Source of the DNA: Ceratobasidium sp. AG-K
Taxonomy: Eukaryota; Basidiomycota; Agaricomycetes; Cantharellales; Ceratobasidiaceae
DNA length: 64,000 nt
NCBI GenBank assembly: GCA_037039685.1
Contig: JAWNGF010000003.1
Coordinates: 2,852,001-2,916,000 of the forward strand
Direction of reading: 5' to 3'
In this document: in pieces, positions 1-11,201 of the stretch
Layout: each line of letters starts with the position of its first letter
Position numbering within the stretch: the stretch's first letter is position 1
The notes under the pieces: model-generated
The model's database searches: none
What the model was told of the DNA's origin: nothing
Seen by the model: the letters and a program-made list of their open reading frames with translations, nothing else
Made by a program: the position numbers and the translations under genes

Positions 1-313
1 CCTGGTGCTCCGACTTGGGACCGTGCGCTATCTGACTTGCTTCCTAGATCTTGACTATATCTCCAATAAAAAAACAAAGCAACCATTTCATCTCTACGTT
101 ATTACACTATCAACCAACAGCTAATGTCCAAATGTGCCACCCGACTCTTCCTTTGGGCCTGGAGCTTTATTCTATAAACAACCCTGAAGCGACAACCAAC
201 CCAGTCTGGCGGTTCTTCGGTCTAGAGGCGGCTACTACTACAGGTCGCTTCTGCACCGCATCTTCAGTCTGGGATGCGCCACCCGAGGTTGCCATTGCTG
301 ACCTGAGCGCTGC

Positions 314-1474
314 TCATGCCTGCCGGCGGCGAGCATCGGGTTGATTCCTTCTCCAACCCCACACAAAACCTTGCCTAGACCTACCTCCTCCTGTCTGACC
401 GTGTGCCCCAGAACCTGCAGGATCCGCGGCCGGATTGGCAGGTCCTGTTTGACGACTTGGACCTGTTTGCTGTCGCTGGCGAGCGCTATGAAGCATCTCG
501 AGTTGTAGCCGAAGCAGGCGCGTCTCCTCCTCCTTGTCGCGCTTGAATCGTTCGAGCTGCTCTTGTGCTCGCCTGTCACGTTCTTCGTATGCGGCGCCAA
601 GCTCTTCCTCCAGCTCAGCCCTCTCCCGCTCTTGTCGCTGAAGCCGGATACGCAAGTTTTGGTCAACAAGCGCTCCCGCCTCTGTCTCATCGAGGGGAAG
701 CTGGAGGATAGAGAGTTCATACTGAATTTGAAGCTCTACGGGCGAAAAGTCGAGGAGTAGGCGAATAATTCCCAGGGCAGATTGTGGGCCGACCCCAGCC
801 CGCCGAGCTACCCTAGCTCCGTTTTCGATGGCAGAGTGAAAGAATTCTGCTTTGAGCTGTTCTTCGCGGGCCTCTTCATCCGGGTCGCGCGGAACAGACC
901 ACATATTGGTGATAATGATCGCGTTACGCATCGCACTTCTTCCGCATATTTTTTCGAACAAGTTGAACGCGCGAACCGAGGCACCCCCCATTCGGTTATC
1001 GGTAATACGGTGCAGATACAGGAATCCGTTAAACGGCTGACCATTGGCGTGCCTACCAACTGCTAAGCACAAAGATGTGTTTAAATAAAGATTGGCCTCA
1101 CTCACATTTCCATCACGGTAGATGCAATATTTTGGAGCACTTCTGTATCGCTCAATTTGGTATCATCGAACCCGGGAGTGTCAAAGAGTTGAACTGGTCG
1201 TCCGTCAACAGAGAAGATCTGGCCGGATTGCATATCCTTGGTGCACGACTGGAGCTCATGTCCGACCGGAAGTCGCGACTGACTAGCGTCATTAACAAAC
1301 TATGATAAATGCGCACGTTCATCCATCGGAAATGTAGCATCAGCTGCAATCACTTACCGTGGTCTTGCCAACTCCGGTCCCCCCGAATACTCTGCCACGA
1401 ATAGAATCCTTATGAATGGGCAACACGCTGACTATGCGTATGTCAAACTCACAGAATGCGGATGGGGTCAACAT
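314..1474 (-). CDS. AIG1-like P-loop GTPase with coiled-coil tail, paralog A
   Basis: Predicted GTP-binding protein of about 338 aa in four exons (1425-1474, 1358-1391, 1106-1299, 314-1052) whose phases join cleanly. Visible motifs are the P-loop GGTGVGKTT (residues about 19-27), the switch II motif DTPGFDD (about 68-74), and TNMWS where a canonical G4 TKxD would stand. The last 120 residues are a charged Glu/Arg-rich heptad-like stretch, probably coiled coil, ending in a Gln/Pro/Gly-rich tail. The 34-nt second exon carrying the P-loop and the 194-nt third exon match paralog C exactly in length. Substrate and partners are unknown; in the wider AIG1/septin-like TRAFAC group such proteins often self-assemble. 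The start at 1474 is chosen because it places a short exon in the same position as in the two paralogs; the first donor (GTTGCC) is weak, so exon 1 is the least certain part. Confidence 0.75.
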
Positions 1475-2449
1475 TGTTGGGCCTTGAAATCGAAGGCATC
1501 GACCTATGATCGAATAATGTCGCCATGTTCTGTTAGAAAGACACCTCATATCAGACACAGTCGTGAACGATAATTGAAGGTACACCAACGAGCAGGTGTG
1601 CTGAAGATTGAGCGGCTTGGATAGTAACTAATGAACTACCTAGTGCGGTACTATGGTAAAATATGACTGACCGGGTGCGCTTATGAGTGGATCCCCAGGT
1701 AGGTATGAAGAGCAGTGAAGAGCAGTCAAGCGCGGTCCGAGGTGATGCCAAGGTGGATGACCTAGATTTCCCATCGTTTCCCTGTGGCTTGTTCTATATT
1801 CACCGGTTGGACGTGCGGAAACCTTATCGAATTCGAGTATGATGAACAGCGTGGCCTGCGGGATCAACATGTCCCTATCGCGTTTTGGACATTTGGCAAT
1901 CCGCGCTGGCAGCATTTACAGCTTAAGCAAAACGCATCGCTGGCGAGTGGAAGCTAATCCAGTCGCTCGATAGGGTATTCAATGTTATTTAAGTCCCCTT
2001 CTCGGACCCTTGTCATTGTTCCAAACCCAGAATTCAGCGAATCGATAAGGAATTAGCGCCAGAAAATAGTGCTCCTGGTTCGGCAACGCTGTGCAAACAC
2101 GTGTAAAACACACCATCCAGGCGCCTCTGCAAGCCCGTCGAGTAACCCGACCCCAAGGCGCATGTATGCGCGTGTCAAACCTTAATCAAACCGCATGTTT
2201 TCGGCCCGTTGATCAGCCGCCCAAATGACACGGATTCGTGACAATGTCCCCGCGAACCAGGGCTTCGTTGGGCCAAGGGCGGTTTGAGTTGAATATAAAC
2301 GGTACCGGACCTGCTGCCGAGTACGCGATTGTTCGACTCTCGGGTTGATATTGCCTACACCTTGGCCCAAGCTACAACCAAATAAATCAAAGTGGGTAAA
2401 TAGTTGTTCGGGTTATTGCGTTAATTAACCAAGTGTTTTAATCCAGAAA
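1475..2449. other. Intergenic; possible GTPase relic
   Basis: No intact gene was found between paralogs A and B. On the plus strand around 1765-1800 the translation GLFYIHRLDVR resembles the conserved G(I/F)(V/L)YLHRI(T/V)D segment that follows switch II in the three neighbouring GTPases, and it runs into stop codons at once. It may be a decayed fragment of a fourth paralog. The match is only about ten residues, so chance is possible. Confidence 0.25.
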
Positions 2450-3588
2450 ATGGATCGCACCGCACCATCCGGGGTACCCGAACCGCACTACATCGCGTAA
2501 GTACATGGAATAATGATTGATAATATGGGCACTTATGTCTCAAACTGGACCAGCCTTTACGGTGGCACTGGAGTTGGGAAAAGCACCGTAGGTCCACCTC
2601 CGTATGAAGTTCATTGGGTGCCAATACTTCCCTCCAGTTCATCAACGATGCCACGGGCGGTGCTTCCATGCAAATTGGCCATGACCTGCGCTCCTGCACT
2701 CAGCAGGTCGTTGCCAGCGAGCCTTTCAAGGTCGATGGCCAGAGCGTGGTGCTGTTCGACACACCCGGTTTTGACGACACTACAATGTCAGACGCCGACA
2801 CCCTCAAGCGCTTGGCAGAATTCCTGGAATCCATGTAAGTTCCAATGAGCTTCAGGCTCGCCCCTCTTACCGAAATCCCAATTCGTTGCAGGTACCGTCG
2901 TGGCCTGACATTAAAGGGAATCGTTTACCTTCACCGTATAACAGACTTGCGGATGATGGGTGCTTCCGCTCGAACCTTCCGTTTGCTACGCAGCCTCTGC
3001 GGAGCAAAAAATCTGGCGAACGTCATGGTCGTTACTAACATGTGGTCGGACCCGCCGACTGAGGAAGAGATATCACGAGAAGATCAGCTCAAGAATGAAT
3101 TTTTCAAAACCGCGCTCGAAAGTGGCGCTCAAATGATGCGCCGTGAACACATGGGTAGTCAATCGGCTCATGCTGTGCTGCGAGCCATGCTTCCGAGGGC
3201 TCCTGCTATCCTGGATATTCAGCACGATCTGGTTGACCGAAACATACCCCTTCCTGAAACAGACGCTGGGCGCCTTGTGGAAGCAGAGCTTCGCTTCAAG
3301 CTTGATAAACAAGAGCAAGAACTTAGGGATCTGAGGGACGAGATTAAATCCGCCCTCGCGGAGAGTAACCAACGAGCGCAAAGGGAGCTGGAGAAGTATC
3401 AGGAACGAAAAGAGAGAGAGATGTCGCTACTGAGATCACAATTGGCGTCCCTCAGCGTGGAGATTGACGAAGGCCGGCGATTCTGGGAAAGCCAGTTCGA
3501 GGATATGCGAGCTCGGCGCTTGCAAGCTATGAGGCTCGCTGAAGAACAGGGTGAGAATTTTCTTGACTTGCACGGGCGTACTGATTGA
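2450..3588 (+). CDS. AIG1-like P-loop GTPase with coiled-coil tail, paralog B
   Basis: Predicted 324-aa GTPase in four exons (2450-2496, 2554-2587, 2638-2834, 2892-3588). Exon 1 (47 nt) and exon 2 (34 nt) have exactly the lengths seen in paralog C. The P-loop is GGTGVGKST, followed after the intron by FINDATGG, then DTPGFDD, then YLHRITD and TNMWSDPP. The C-terminal third (from about residue 210) is Glu/Arg/Lys-rich with LRD/LRSQ repeats typical of a coiled coil. It is transcribed toward paralog C and away from paralog A. The start ATG at 2450 is the first ATG of the exon that ends at a consensus GTAAGT donor. Function is unknown beyond GTP binding inferred from motifs. Confidence 0.82.
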
Positions 3589-4218
3589 CCCAAGGCCACT
3601 TGGGAAATTTTTCGACCATAGCAAAGGACTACTGATGCATGTGGACGGTATCGATTTGGGAAACAAAGCTCGTTCGTAATCATGAAAATACTGTATTGTA
3701 AAAGACATCCCTTCTTCTGAATCATTTATATCCGTATCTCACCGCATATAGCCCTCAATCGTAATGAGGCATGCAAACGAACCCACATTGCTCAATATAT
3801 TTACACGGCACAAGTCATTGGGAAACCCCAGGCATCGAACTAGGAGGTTCTGAGAGCACGCACTGGACACGCGTCGAAAGCAAGTTCGTCGCCTGGCCAT
3901 AATTTCTCATCAAACAGCACAAATTCGCGTGCTTGAGTGCGTGAAAGGCAAGACTTCTGCACAGCAATATCTAAAACTTGTCGGGCGAGCACGTTGAGCA
4001 TACCTCGCTGGACACGGAGGCCCGAATTCATCCGTATCGCAGCGGCCCGGTGGCATGACGCACGGCTTATAAGGAGTGTATATCAGGCAGATGATACCCT
4101 AGCCTGCTATCAAGACCAGTTTCCGTTTTCCACCTCGTGAGTACTGAGCGATTCAGAGGAGCGTGTGAGAACAGGGCTCAACCACCCCTACCCATTCCAG
4201 ATTCTAGAAGGACCCTTC
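3589..4218. other. Intergenic, no gene recognised
   Basis: About 630 bp between two GTPase paralogs. A 63-codon minus-strand frame at 3840-4031 is open but has no recognisable motif and no convincing splice partners. It could be chance or a decayed exon. Confidence 0.3.
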
Positions 4219-5389
4219 ATGGACGCACATGAACTTGGAACTCCTCAACGCCCAATATTGATCGCGTGGGTTAAGCTTATACCACTCCCATACGCGGTCT
4301 GATTTAACAACTCGCATGCAGTTTATTTGGCGGGACGGGCGTTGGAAAATCAAGCGTACGTTGTGGAATAAGTCAGGTGTAGATGTGAACTCACTTTCGG
4401 TAATTAGTTCGCTAATGACGCTAGCGGCGGCAATATGGCGGTTGGGCGAACTCTTCATTCGTGCACTCGAGAGGTCTCCCGCAGTCCGGTTTTTCAAATA
4501 GACGGACGCGCCGTTGCCCTGATCGACACCCCTGGGTTCGATGATGAAGAGGTCTCTGACGTCGGAACTCTGAAACAAATTGCTGCCTACCTCAGTTCGA
4601 CGTTCGTAATCTCACCTCACATCTCCACGGATGTGGCCATACTGACGATACTCAAGGTACGGGGAGGGGCAAATGCTCTCTGGGATTATCTATCTTCATC
4701 GCATAGTAGACAACCGCATGGGAGGTGCCAGCGCCCGTACCTTCAATTTGTTTCGCAAAATGTGTGGCACGCAGACTCTCCGGAATGTGATTATCGCGAC
4801 CAACATGTGGTCGAATCCTCCTAAAGAGCAAGAGGAGAGACGGGAGCAGCAGCTCAGAACCGAGTTCTTCAAAGAGGCACTTGATGGAGGCGCGCGAATG
4901 GTTCGGCGGGCGGCGCCAGGACCCCACTCTGCCCACGATCTCATCCGAATGCTTGTTGAACAGGTTCCGCTTCCGACTGGCCTCGAGAGGGAACTTGTAG
5001 ACGAAGGGAAGCAATTGGCGGACACAGACGCCGGGCAGGAAATGGAGGTTCAATTGCTAAACCGCGTAAACCGGCAGCAGCGCGAGATTGACGAGGCTCG
5101 AAGGGAGATACAAGATGCGGTGCAAAGGCGAGATGAGGAGAGTGCTGCCCAGCTAGCTCAATACGAACGGGAGAAAGAGCGGGATATACTTGAATTGAGG
5201 CGCCAAATTGAGTCTCTAAGACGGGGAATGGAGGATGAAAGAAGGGCTTTCCGTGATCGTTTACGGCGAGAGCAGCAGGAATTCGATGACACAGTCCGAG
5301 AGGAACAGCGGCACCGTGGATTTAGGCATCGTGTCAAGAACTTCTTTGGCAGGGGACAAAAACAGAAAGTCCCCATCAATTCAACATAG
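4219..5389 (+). CDS. AIG1-like P-loop GTPase with coiled-coil tail, paralog C
   Basis: Predicted 335-aa GTPase in four exons (4219-4265, 4322-4355, 4408-4601, 4657-5389). Motifs are FGGTGVGKSS, FANDASGG, DTPGFDDEE, YLHRIVDNRMGG and TNMWSNPP. The tail from about residue 210 is a strongly charged coiled-coil stretch (EIDEARREIQ, REKERDILELRR) that ends in a basic patch (RHRVKNFFGRGQKQK), absent from paralog B and possibly a membrane- or nucleic-acid-binding end. The third donor (GTTCGT) is non-consensus but is required by phase and by alignment to A and B. A, B and C are clearly one duplicated family; B and C are in tandem and A is inverted. Confidence 0.8.
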
Positions 5390-5654
5390 GCTCGCCAGTG
5401 CGTAACAACTAGTTCCCATGCTAATTTACATCATGTATCATAATTCACTTACGAAGGCTGCTTTCGACATGTTTCTGCGTCGTCAATTGTAAACATCATA
5501 TTTTATACTAAATGTCACAAATACCCAGGACCAACAGGGAATTATGAGTGCGTTGTACAACGAATCGACCCCAAGGGTAACGGCTTCGTGGGAGATCCTC
5601 AAGGTGGACACCAGAGGTGGGCCAGTGGGTCAGGTTGGAATATGGGTGCCAGCA

Positions 5655-7025
5655 CTAGCTTTCAGCCCTGCGTTTTTTTGGTGCTGAAGGGCTTGCAACG
5701 TCGTCCAAAAATTCATCTTTGTCCGCAACCACGTAAGCACCTTGGTCCATAGGCACGTCCTCATCGCTTGGGTTAAGGTCAAGTGCCAAGTCGGGAGTAA
5801 CTTCAGCGGGTGGAAATGGTTGAGTCAACTCGATGTCCCATTCTGGGCTCGAGTGTCGGCTGGTACGGTTTGGCGGGGGAGCAGAAATATTGCCGGTCTT
5901 GACAGAATTACCAGGAGCATCATCAGAAATAGGCAGGTCGGCCTCAGCAGCTTCAACCTCCGCCCCTACGACCGCACTCATGGTTGGGTCAGTGCGGATA
6001 CCGAGCGGCTTTTGACCGGTCGAATAAAAAGGCTTATTGAAGGCTTCCCGTAATCTGCGCACTTTGGTGGGCCCAAATCCAGGGCACAGCTGCATGTCCT
6101 CAGTTGTTGCGTGAACAATATTCGAAAAAGACTAGACAATACACAAGGGCAGTAAGAAGTGTTGGTCATCAACATGAAAGGTCAGGGACTCACACCAAAG
6201 TTTGTGCGCAAGGTCATCACATCGGTCTTGTTCACCCCTCGAACAGTCGTCAATGCTGCACGTAGTATCGATGAGTAGTCAGCATCGACACGCTCCTTAA
6301 TGAGCTGGTGGGACTTGAACTCGTATAATTTGTACGTCGCAAGATATTGTCCTACTTCCTCAGACCTGCTCGGTCAAAGTGATTAGGTTCAGAAGAAGCG
6401 TCCTGAGGAGACGTACGACCAGGCAATCACGATCGTCATGTTATTCAATAAGCATGCCTTTGAGCCCGTTCAGCATGGTGCAAATCCTCGAGACAAACCC
6501 TGACCTTGGTGAGCTCCTTGATAGAACTCTGGTGCTCAGTCTACCACTCATAGAATCAGAGGCAGTCCGTGCTGCAACACGGAACCGAGGCTGGACACCC
6601 ACCACATCACAGAGAATCAACAAAATTCGCAAGTCGTAATTTCGTCCTAGCTTCTCAAAGCGAGTGAATATATATTGCGGGTGAAGGTGATGGTATTTTA
6701 GGCTTGGCAGGATCAGTCAGTGCACCCACATGAGCGGCTGGGTGGGTATCACACCTCAAAAACAAAACACCCGTCGTGGACCCTACTTGGTAATCGGATA
6801 GAATGTCACTGTTATACTCCCAAGGCACACCTTTGATGTGCTCGAGTGCGGTGTTTCCTCTCTGTGTTGTTGAGTTGTAGAGTATAGCAAGTCGGAAAAC
6901 GATCTTACTTGGCTCTTGTGTACGAGGATCGCATTTCCAACAGTACTCTTGGCGGCTTTCGCAGCTAGTGCTCCAGATGGCGCAGGCAAGGGGACTCGGG
7001 ATGAGCCAGCATGTGGGCCACTCAT
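5655..7025 (-). CDS. RAD10: ERCC1/Rad10 structure-specific endonuclease subunit
   Basis: Non-catalytic partner of the XPF/Rad1 nuclease in nucleotide excision and crosslink repair, nuclear. Seven exons give 348 aa: 7025-6909, 6861-6755, 6702-6603, 6540-6505, 6457-6420, 6365-6194, 6131-5655, all in phase. The central XPF-like domain is recognisable by GNTALEHIKGVPWEY, HLHPQYIFTRFEKLG and IVIAWSSEEVGQYL. The two helix-hairpin-helix motifs are seen as VRGVNKTDVMTLRTNFGS and LCPGFGPTKVRRL. The ERCC1 family lacks the nuclease ERKxxxD, and none is seen here. A low-complexity acidic tail of about 110 residues follows the second HhH and ends in PKKRR, a likely nuclear signal. The start ATG at 7025 lies in a CCACCATGA context. 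Confidence 0.93.
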
Positions 7026-7542
7026 GGTGGAGATAGGTCTGAACCTGGTCACATGACATAGCCCACTCGTCATGGGATTGCTAATCCTCGGAATTTCAAG
7101 CCGCCACGGCCTAACTTAGGTCAAAGACAGAGTGATGCTTTGATAGCATGTCTCCTTTACACAGTCACATGCGAGGAGACGCACCCCACCGCCGAGCCAT
7201 TATTCCGGTAATGTCTGGTCACCAGGTCGCCATTGCGAGAATCCTCCGGGAGCGTGGCCCACTAGAGTTCTTGCAGGCTAATTTTGGCTTCTTTGGGGGC
7301 TTCCCGACAGAGATGCAAACTTTCTCCTCGGTAGTACTATTGACAAATCGAGCGTTGTATCAAAGCGGTCTACTTCTCTTTCCACATCGAAGTGACCTGA
7401 CAACTTACGTCCCGACATTCTACCTTGGACTTCGGCATGTGCTCAGGCGAAACCATCCCGCAAGCTCAACTTAGTACCCTGTTGGCCTCAGAGATATAAA
7501 ACCTGCGGTTGATCGCGGGATACATCTAATTCCCCTCCAGGC
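7026..7542. promoter_or_regulatory. Divergent intergenic region with TATA-like box
   Basis: About 517 bp between RAD10 and the LPMO gene. GATATAAAA at 7493-7501 lies roughly 45 bp upstream of the LPMO start codon and is the best core-promoter candidate. A plus-strand frame at 7148-7474 is open but has no recognisable content. Confidence 0.4.
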
Positions 7543-8878
7543 ATGTACCGACGTTCGCTTACTCTCTCGGCGCTTTTAGCCAGCATTGGATCAGTCGTCG
7601 CTCACGGCGGTGTCACCGGCATCGCTATAGGCGGCACAACTTATCAAGGGTAATTACGCTGCAAACCGCTACAATTCTATACTCACCCGTGCATTGAAAA
7701 GCTGGCAGCCGTTCCTCGCTGCTGCAGGGCAGGTTACCGCTGGCCGCCCGTACTCGAGTTACGACCCAATCCTTAACCCCGTAGCCTCCACTTTACATTG
7801 TAATAATGCCGGTGGTTCAGGTCCCGGGCAGCAGACGCTTACAATTGCTGGTTCGTACTGAAGCTTTCAACCTTGTAAGGAATGGAGGCTCACATAAGAA
7901 TTAGCCGGCCAAACCATTACGTCGATATATTCACAATGGACACATGCTGAGGGTCCCTACACCGTTTACCTTGCTGCGTGCCCATCCACTGGATGCACTG
8001 GCGTAAGCAGCGCGTCTGTTCAATGGGTACGTGGGCCAGTAACCAAACGGTTCCAACAGCTTATTCCAGCTTTACACATAGTTCAAGATCTACGAGTTGG
8101 GTCTCATAAGCGGCACCGTCTACACGGGGAAGTGGGCGAACGGCTTGCTCATGGCGAATCTGAAATGGGATACCGTCATCCCATCCAACCTGAAAGCGGG
8201 GCACTACCTCATTCGCTGGGAAACGCTTGCGCTTCATCAATCCAATACACCCCAGTTCTATCCTGAGTGCGCCCAGTTACAAGTGACAGGCAGCGGAACC
8301 GCATTCCCAACTAGTGAATATCTAGTTTCCATTCCGGGTGCATGGAAAGGTCGGTGGCTTCGACGTTACAATGAATATACAGTACTCAAGTCTGTTGTAG
8401 CTTCTGACCCTGGCGTAACGATTGATGTAAGTAGTTTACTTCCAACCCAGTCGACCCTGAATCTAATACAACATCGTACAGATCTATAGCGAAGCCGCAA
8501 AGTCCCAAACTACATACACCGTCCCTGGACCACGCATCTATCCTGGATTTACCGGCGTCAACAACACGACCCCAGTCACTTCCACCAGCCCAACCTCTAC
8601 CACCAGGGTTGGAACAAGTACTACAACTTCGGCCCCTGCGACAACTACTACACCGTCGACTGGTGGTGCAGCGCAATATGCGCAGTGTGGTGGTAACGGA
8701 TGGACTGTAAGTCAAATAAATCGTGTAACGATGGTTGAGTAACCGCGTTTGGTAGGGGGCAACTACTTGTATCTCGCCGTACAAGTGTACTAAGCTTAAC
8801 GACGTAAGTAAGATACCACAGAAATTCGGCAATCAAACTTACCTTTACTCTCGGCAGTTCTACTCTCAATGTCTTTAA
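7543..8878 (+). CDS. AA9 lytic polysaccharide monooxygenase with CBM1
   Basis: Secreted copper enzyme that oxidatively cleaves cellulose or related beta-glucans. Exons 7543-7649, 7702-7850, 7905-8026, 8082-8426, 8482-8706, 8756-8803 and 8858-8878 sum to 338 codons. Residues 1-20 are a signal peptide ending in VVA, leaving His21 as the mature N-terminal copper ligand of the histidine brace. The second His is in QWTHAEGP and the axial Tyr in QFYPECAQL. A Ser/Thr-rich linker (about residues 250-295) leads to a C-terminal CBM1 with the expected cysteines (AQCGGNGWTG, TTCISPYKC, FYSQCL). Length and order are those of standard AA9-CBM1 proteins. The C-terminal module is spread over three small exons. 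All key residues are present, so it should be active. Confidence 0.95.
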
Positions 8879-9106
8879 GTGCGAGCAGGTAACGAATAAT
8901 TTCATAACAAGTATTACATGTTTACTACATGTTTCTATGGAGTTTGCAAATGTGACCGAAAAACAACAATATTCTTCGTCCCTGGTGTGCGCATCTAGTC
9001 CCCTTGCATAATAGGGTGCCAGAATTGCTCCGTTATCACGTCAGAATATGAGTCTCTTGACGAACTTGCGAGATTTAAGATTCGAGTTTTTCACCTTTGA
9101 TATTCG

Positions 9107-10940
9107 CTATTGAATTGGTATGCTATCAGCGTCAAGGGCAAACTGAATGATGCACATACCGTCGGCCGGGACCCGGTATGCGGTCTCAATCTCACAATCC
9201 TTCAAAACTGTACGTTCTCCAATTTGGCAGAGTCGGCTAACGATGCAGTTATCCAGTTTTGCTCTAAAATACGGATTAACGAGGACCATGGATTGGGGAA
9301 TAGCAAATACGCGCCCGTCGCCAATTTCAACATGGTCCATGACGATGCATCCCTGGATCTTGACGTTTTTGCCAATCCTACAATGTTCACCGATTACCGA
9401 ACGTTTTATGGATGCGCGCTCGCCAATCGTCGCGCTGGTCGGAACGATAGAGTCACCTGCAGCGGAGGGTTTAGCACCACGTTCGTGATGCTTGGCTGCC
9501 AACTGGGCTAGCGCCTGCTCAAGCCGTTAGCCAAGTTTCGAAATAGATGATGACCAGACGGCAGGGCACCTGTCGATTCATTTCCATGTAGCCGCTCACT
9601 GTGTTACCCCGTCCCGCAAAACCATCTTGAGCTCGATGTACGACATAAGCGGTACGCAGCGGGCGGTTAATTGCGGGTTTGGGACTTTGATGAGAAGCCT
9701 CTTCTTCAAATGGCTGGGGTATTTCGGGGGACGTCGGAGCTGTCGTGATCATTCCTGTCAAGGGGTCCCGGTGTATGTGCACAGTTGTGTGTAAAACTGC
9801 TAGCTTAAATGCAGGATCCTGGGGCTTCAAGGCTATATATTAGGGATGTTTCAATGTTGTTATTATTGCGAAGTTTGCATGCTTACCTTGCCCCCAGCGG
9901 TCGCGCTTGCTCCGCCGATAGCCTAGTTTGCATAACCATGGCAGGAATTCCTCGCGAAAGGACAGTAGGCCAGGGTGCTCCCGCAGGATGCCCAGGATAG
10001 ATCGCCGCAGTACATAGACGTGTGAATCAAGATATCGAGTTGTAAACCGAGCTTTGGGGAATCTGGCTATAGAATCAACGCAAGTTTCAGTCCGAAATAC
10101 TAGTGAATACACACTCTGTCGTGAGACCCATATGCACTTCTAGATCTTCATCGTCATCATCATCACCATCGATGTATAGCAATGTCTGGGAAGTTTCATC
10201 AAGCCCAACCGTGAGCTTGGGGCCTACGGAACGGTCAATAGTGCTAAGGTTTCACCAGACAAATCGCACCTTTGTCCTTGCCATCCGCCGGAATTTGCCT
10301 TTCGTATAAAAGTACGGCGGCGACAGGCTCGTCTACGTCTTCCCGAAAGGCATTCAATAGCTTTGTCAGCGATAGACCTGGTGGTGGCATAAAGTCACAG
10401 GGTAAAACGATTATATCTAGCTAAAATAGGGCGGTGAGAAAATACATAAACGGTACGAGAAGGACCCTTGCCTTGACCGCTGCTCTCAATAGCACGTAGG
10501 ACCTGGGCAGTGCCTGTGATCGATAGATCATCTTCATCAACACTTTTCAAGTCAAGCTGCATGTTGGAGTACTCGGATCGATGCAGGTGATGAGAGATCT
10601 CTTGTTTGAGAACCGAGGGACAAACCACTAGCACATCTGTGGGCAGCATGTAAGGACGAAAGCGCCAAGTTAGGATACGACTTGCCAGAGATGCCACACT
10701 CTTCTACCCAGTGAAGAACATAAGAAATCATGGGGCGATTCCCCACGGGCAAAAGTGCCTTGGATGCCGTATTTCCGCCAGATGCGTTAGTCAGGGGTTG
10801 AAGGCTAAATTCCGGTCATATTATGAGCAAGGAAAGTACACACATATGACTCACTTGGCACCATATCCTGCAAGAACTACGGCCTGAAATTCGCGTTTAC
10901 GCGGGGTCGGATTCTCGAGCTGATCATCTGCAGCATACAT
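9107..10940 (-). CDS. GCD1: Translation initiation factor eIF2B gamma subunit
   Basis: Part of the eIF2B guanine-nucleotide exchange complex, cytoplasmic. The N-terminal nucleotidyltransferase-like domain starts with FQAVVLAGYGAKLQPLT, then ALLPVGNRPMISYVLHWVEECGI and VLVVCPSVLKQEI. The C-terminal left-handed beta-helix is clear in IGERASIKRSVIGEHCRIG and CIVMDHVEIGDG. Exon 1 is 10855-10940 (start MYAADDQLEN). The second intron uses a GC-AG pair: its donor is GCAAGT just after the codons for CGIS (about 10690), and its acceptor precedes DVLVVC. The middle exons include an acidic DGDDDDED run (about 10140-10170). I did not fix every internal splice site; residue count is about 480-510. Confidence 0.88.
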
Positions 10941-11201
10941 ATTATGGTTGTCCAAATTAAACTGACTCGATTGGTATTAGTCAGCAACCGAGGTAGCCGC
11001 CGGGAACACCCATCCAGCACGTGAGTTGGGAGCGCCACCCTGTGATTAGACACAAGGCTGTTGCACATGCACCTCACCGAGATCTGCGACTGTAGATCCC
11101 AACGTTGTTCGAACCCAGGAACCCTTTGGTAGCCACAGCCATCATCCGGACCAAACCACAACTGCACCAACCATGGCTTCTTCGCTCCCCTCAACCACCA
11201 C

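Noticed and set aside
238..720. 160-codon minus-strand frame overlapping the first GTPase
   Set aside because: It is an alternate frame of the coiled-coil exon of paralog A and lacks any motif.
5742..6053. Plus-strand frames opposite RAD10
   Set aside because: Antisense shadows of the RAD10 tail exon; RAD10 motifs and splice phases fix the coding strand.
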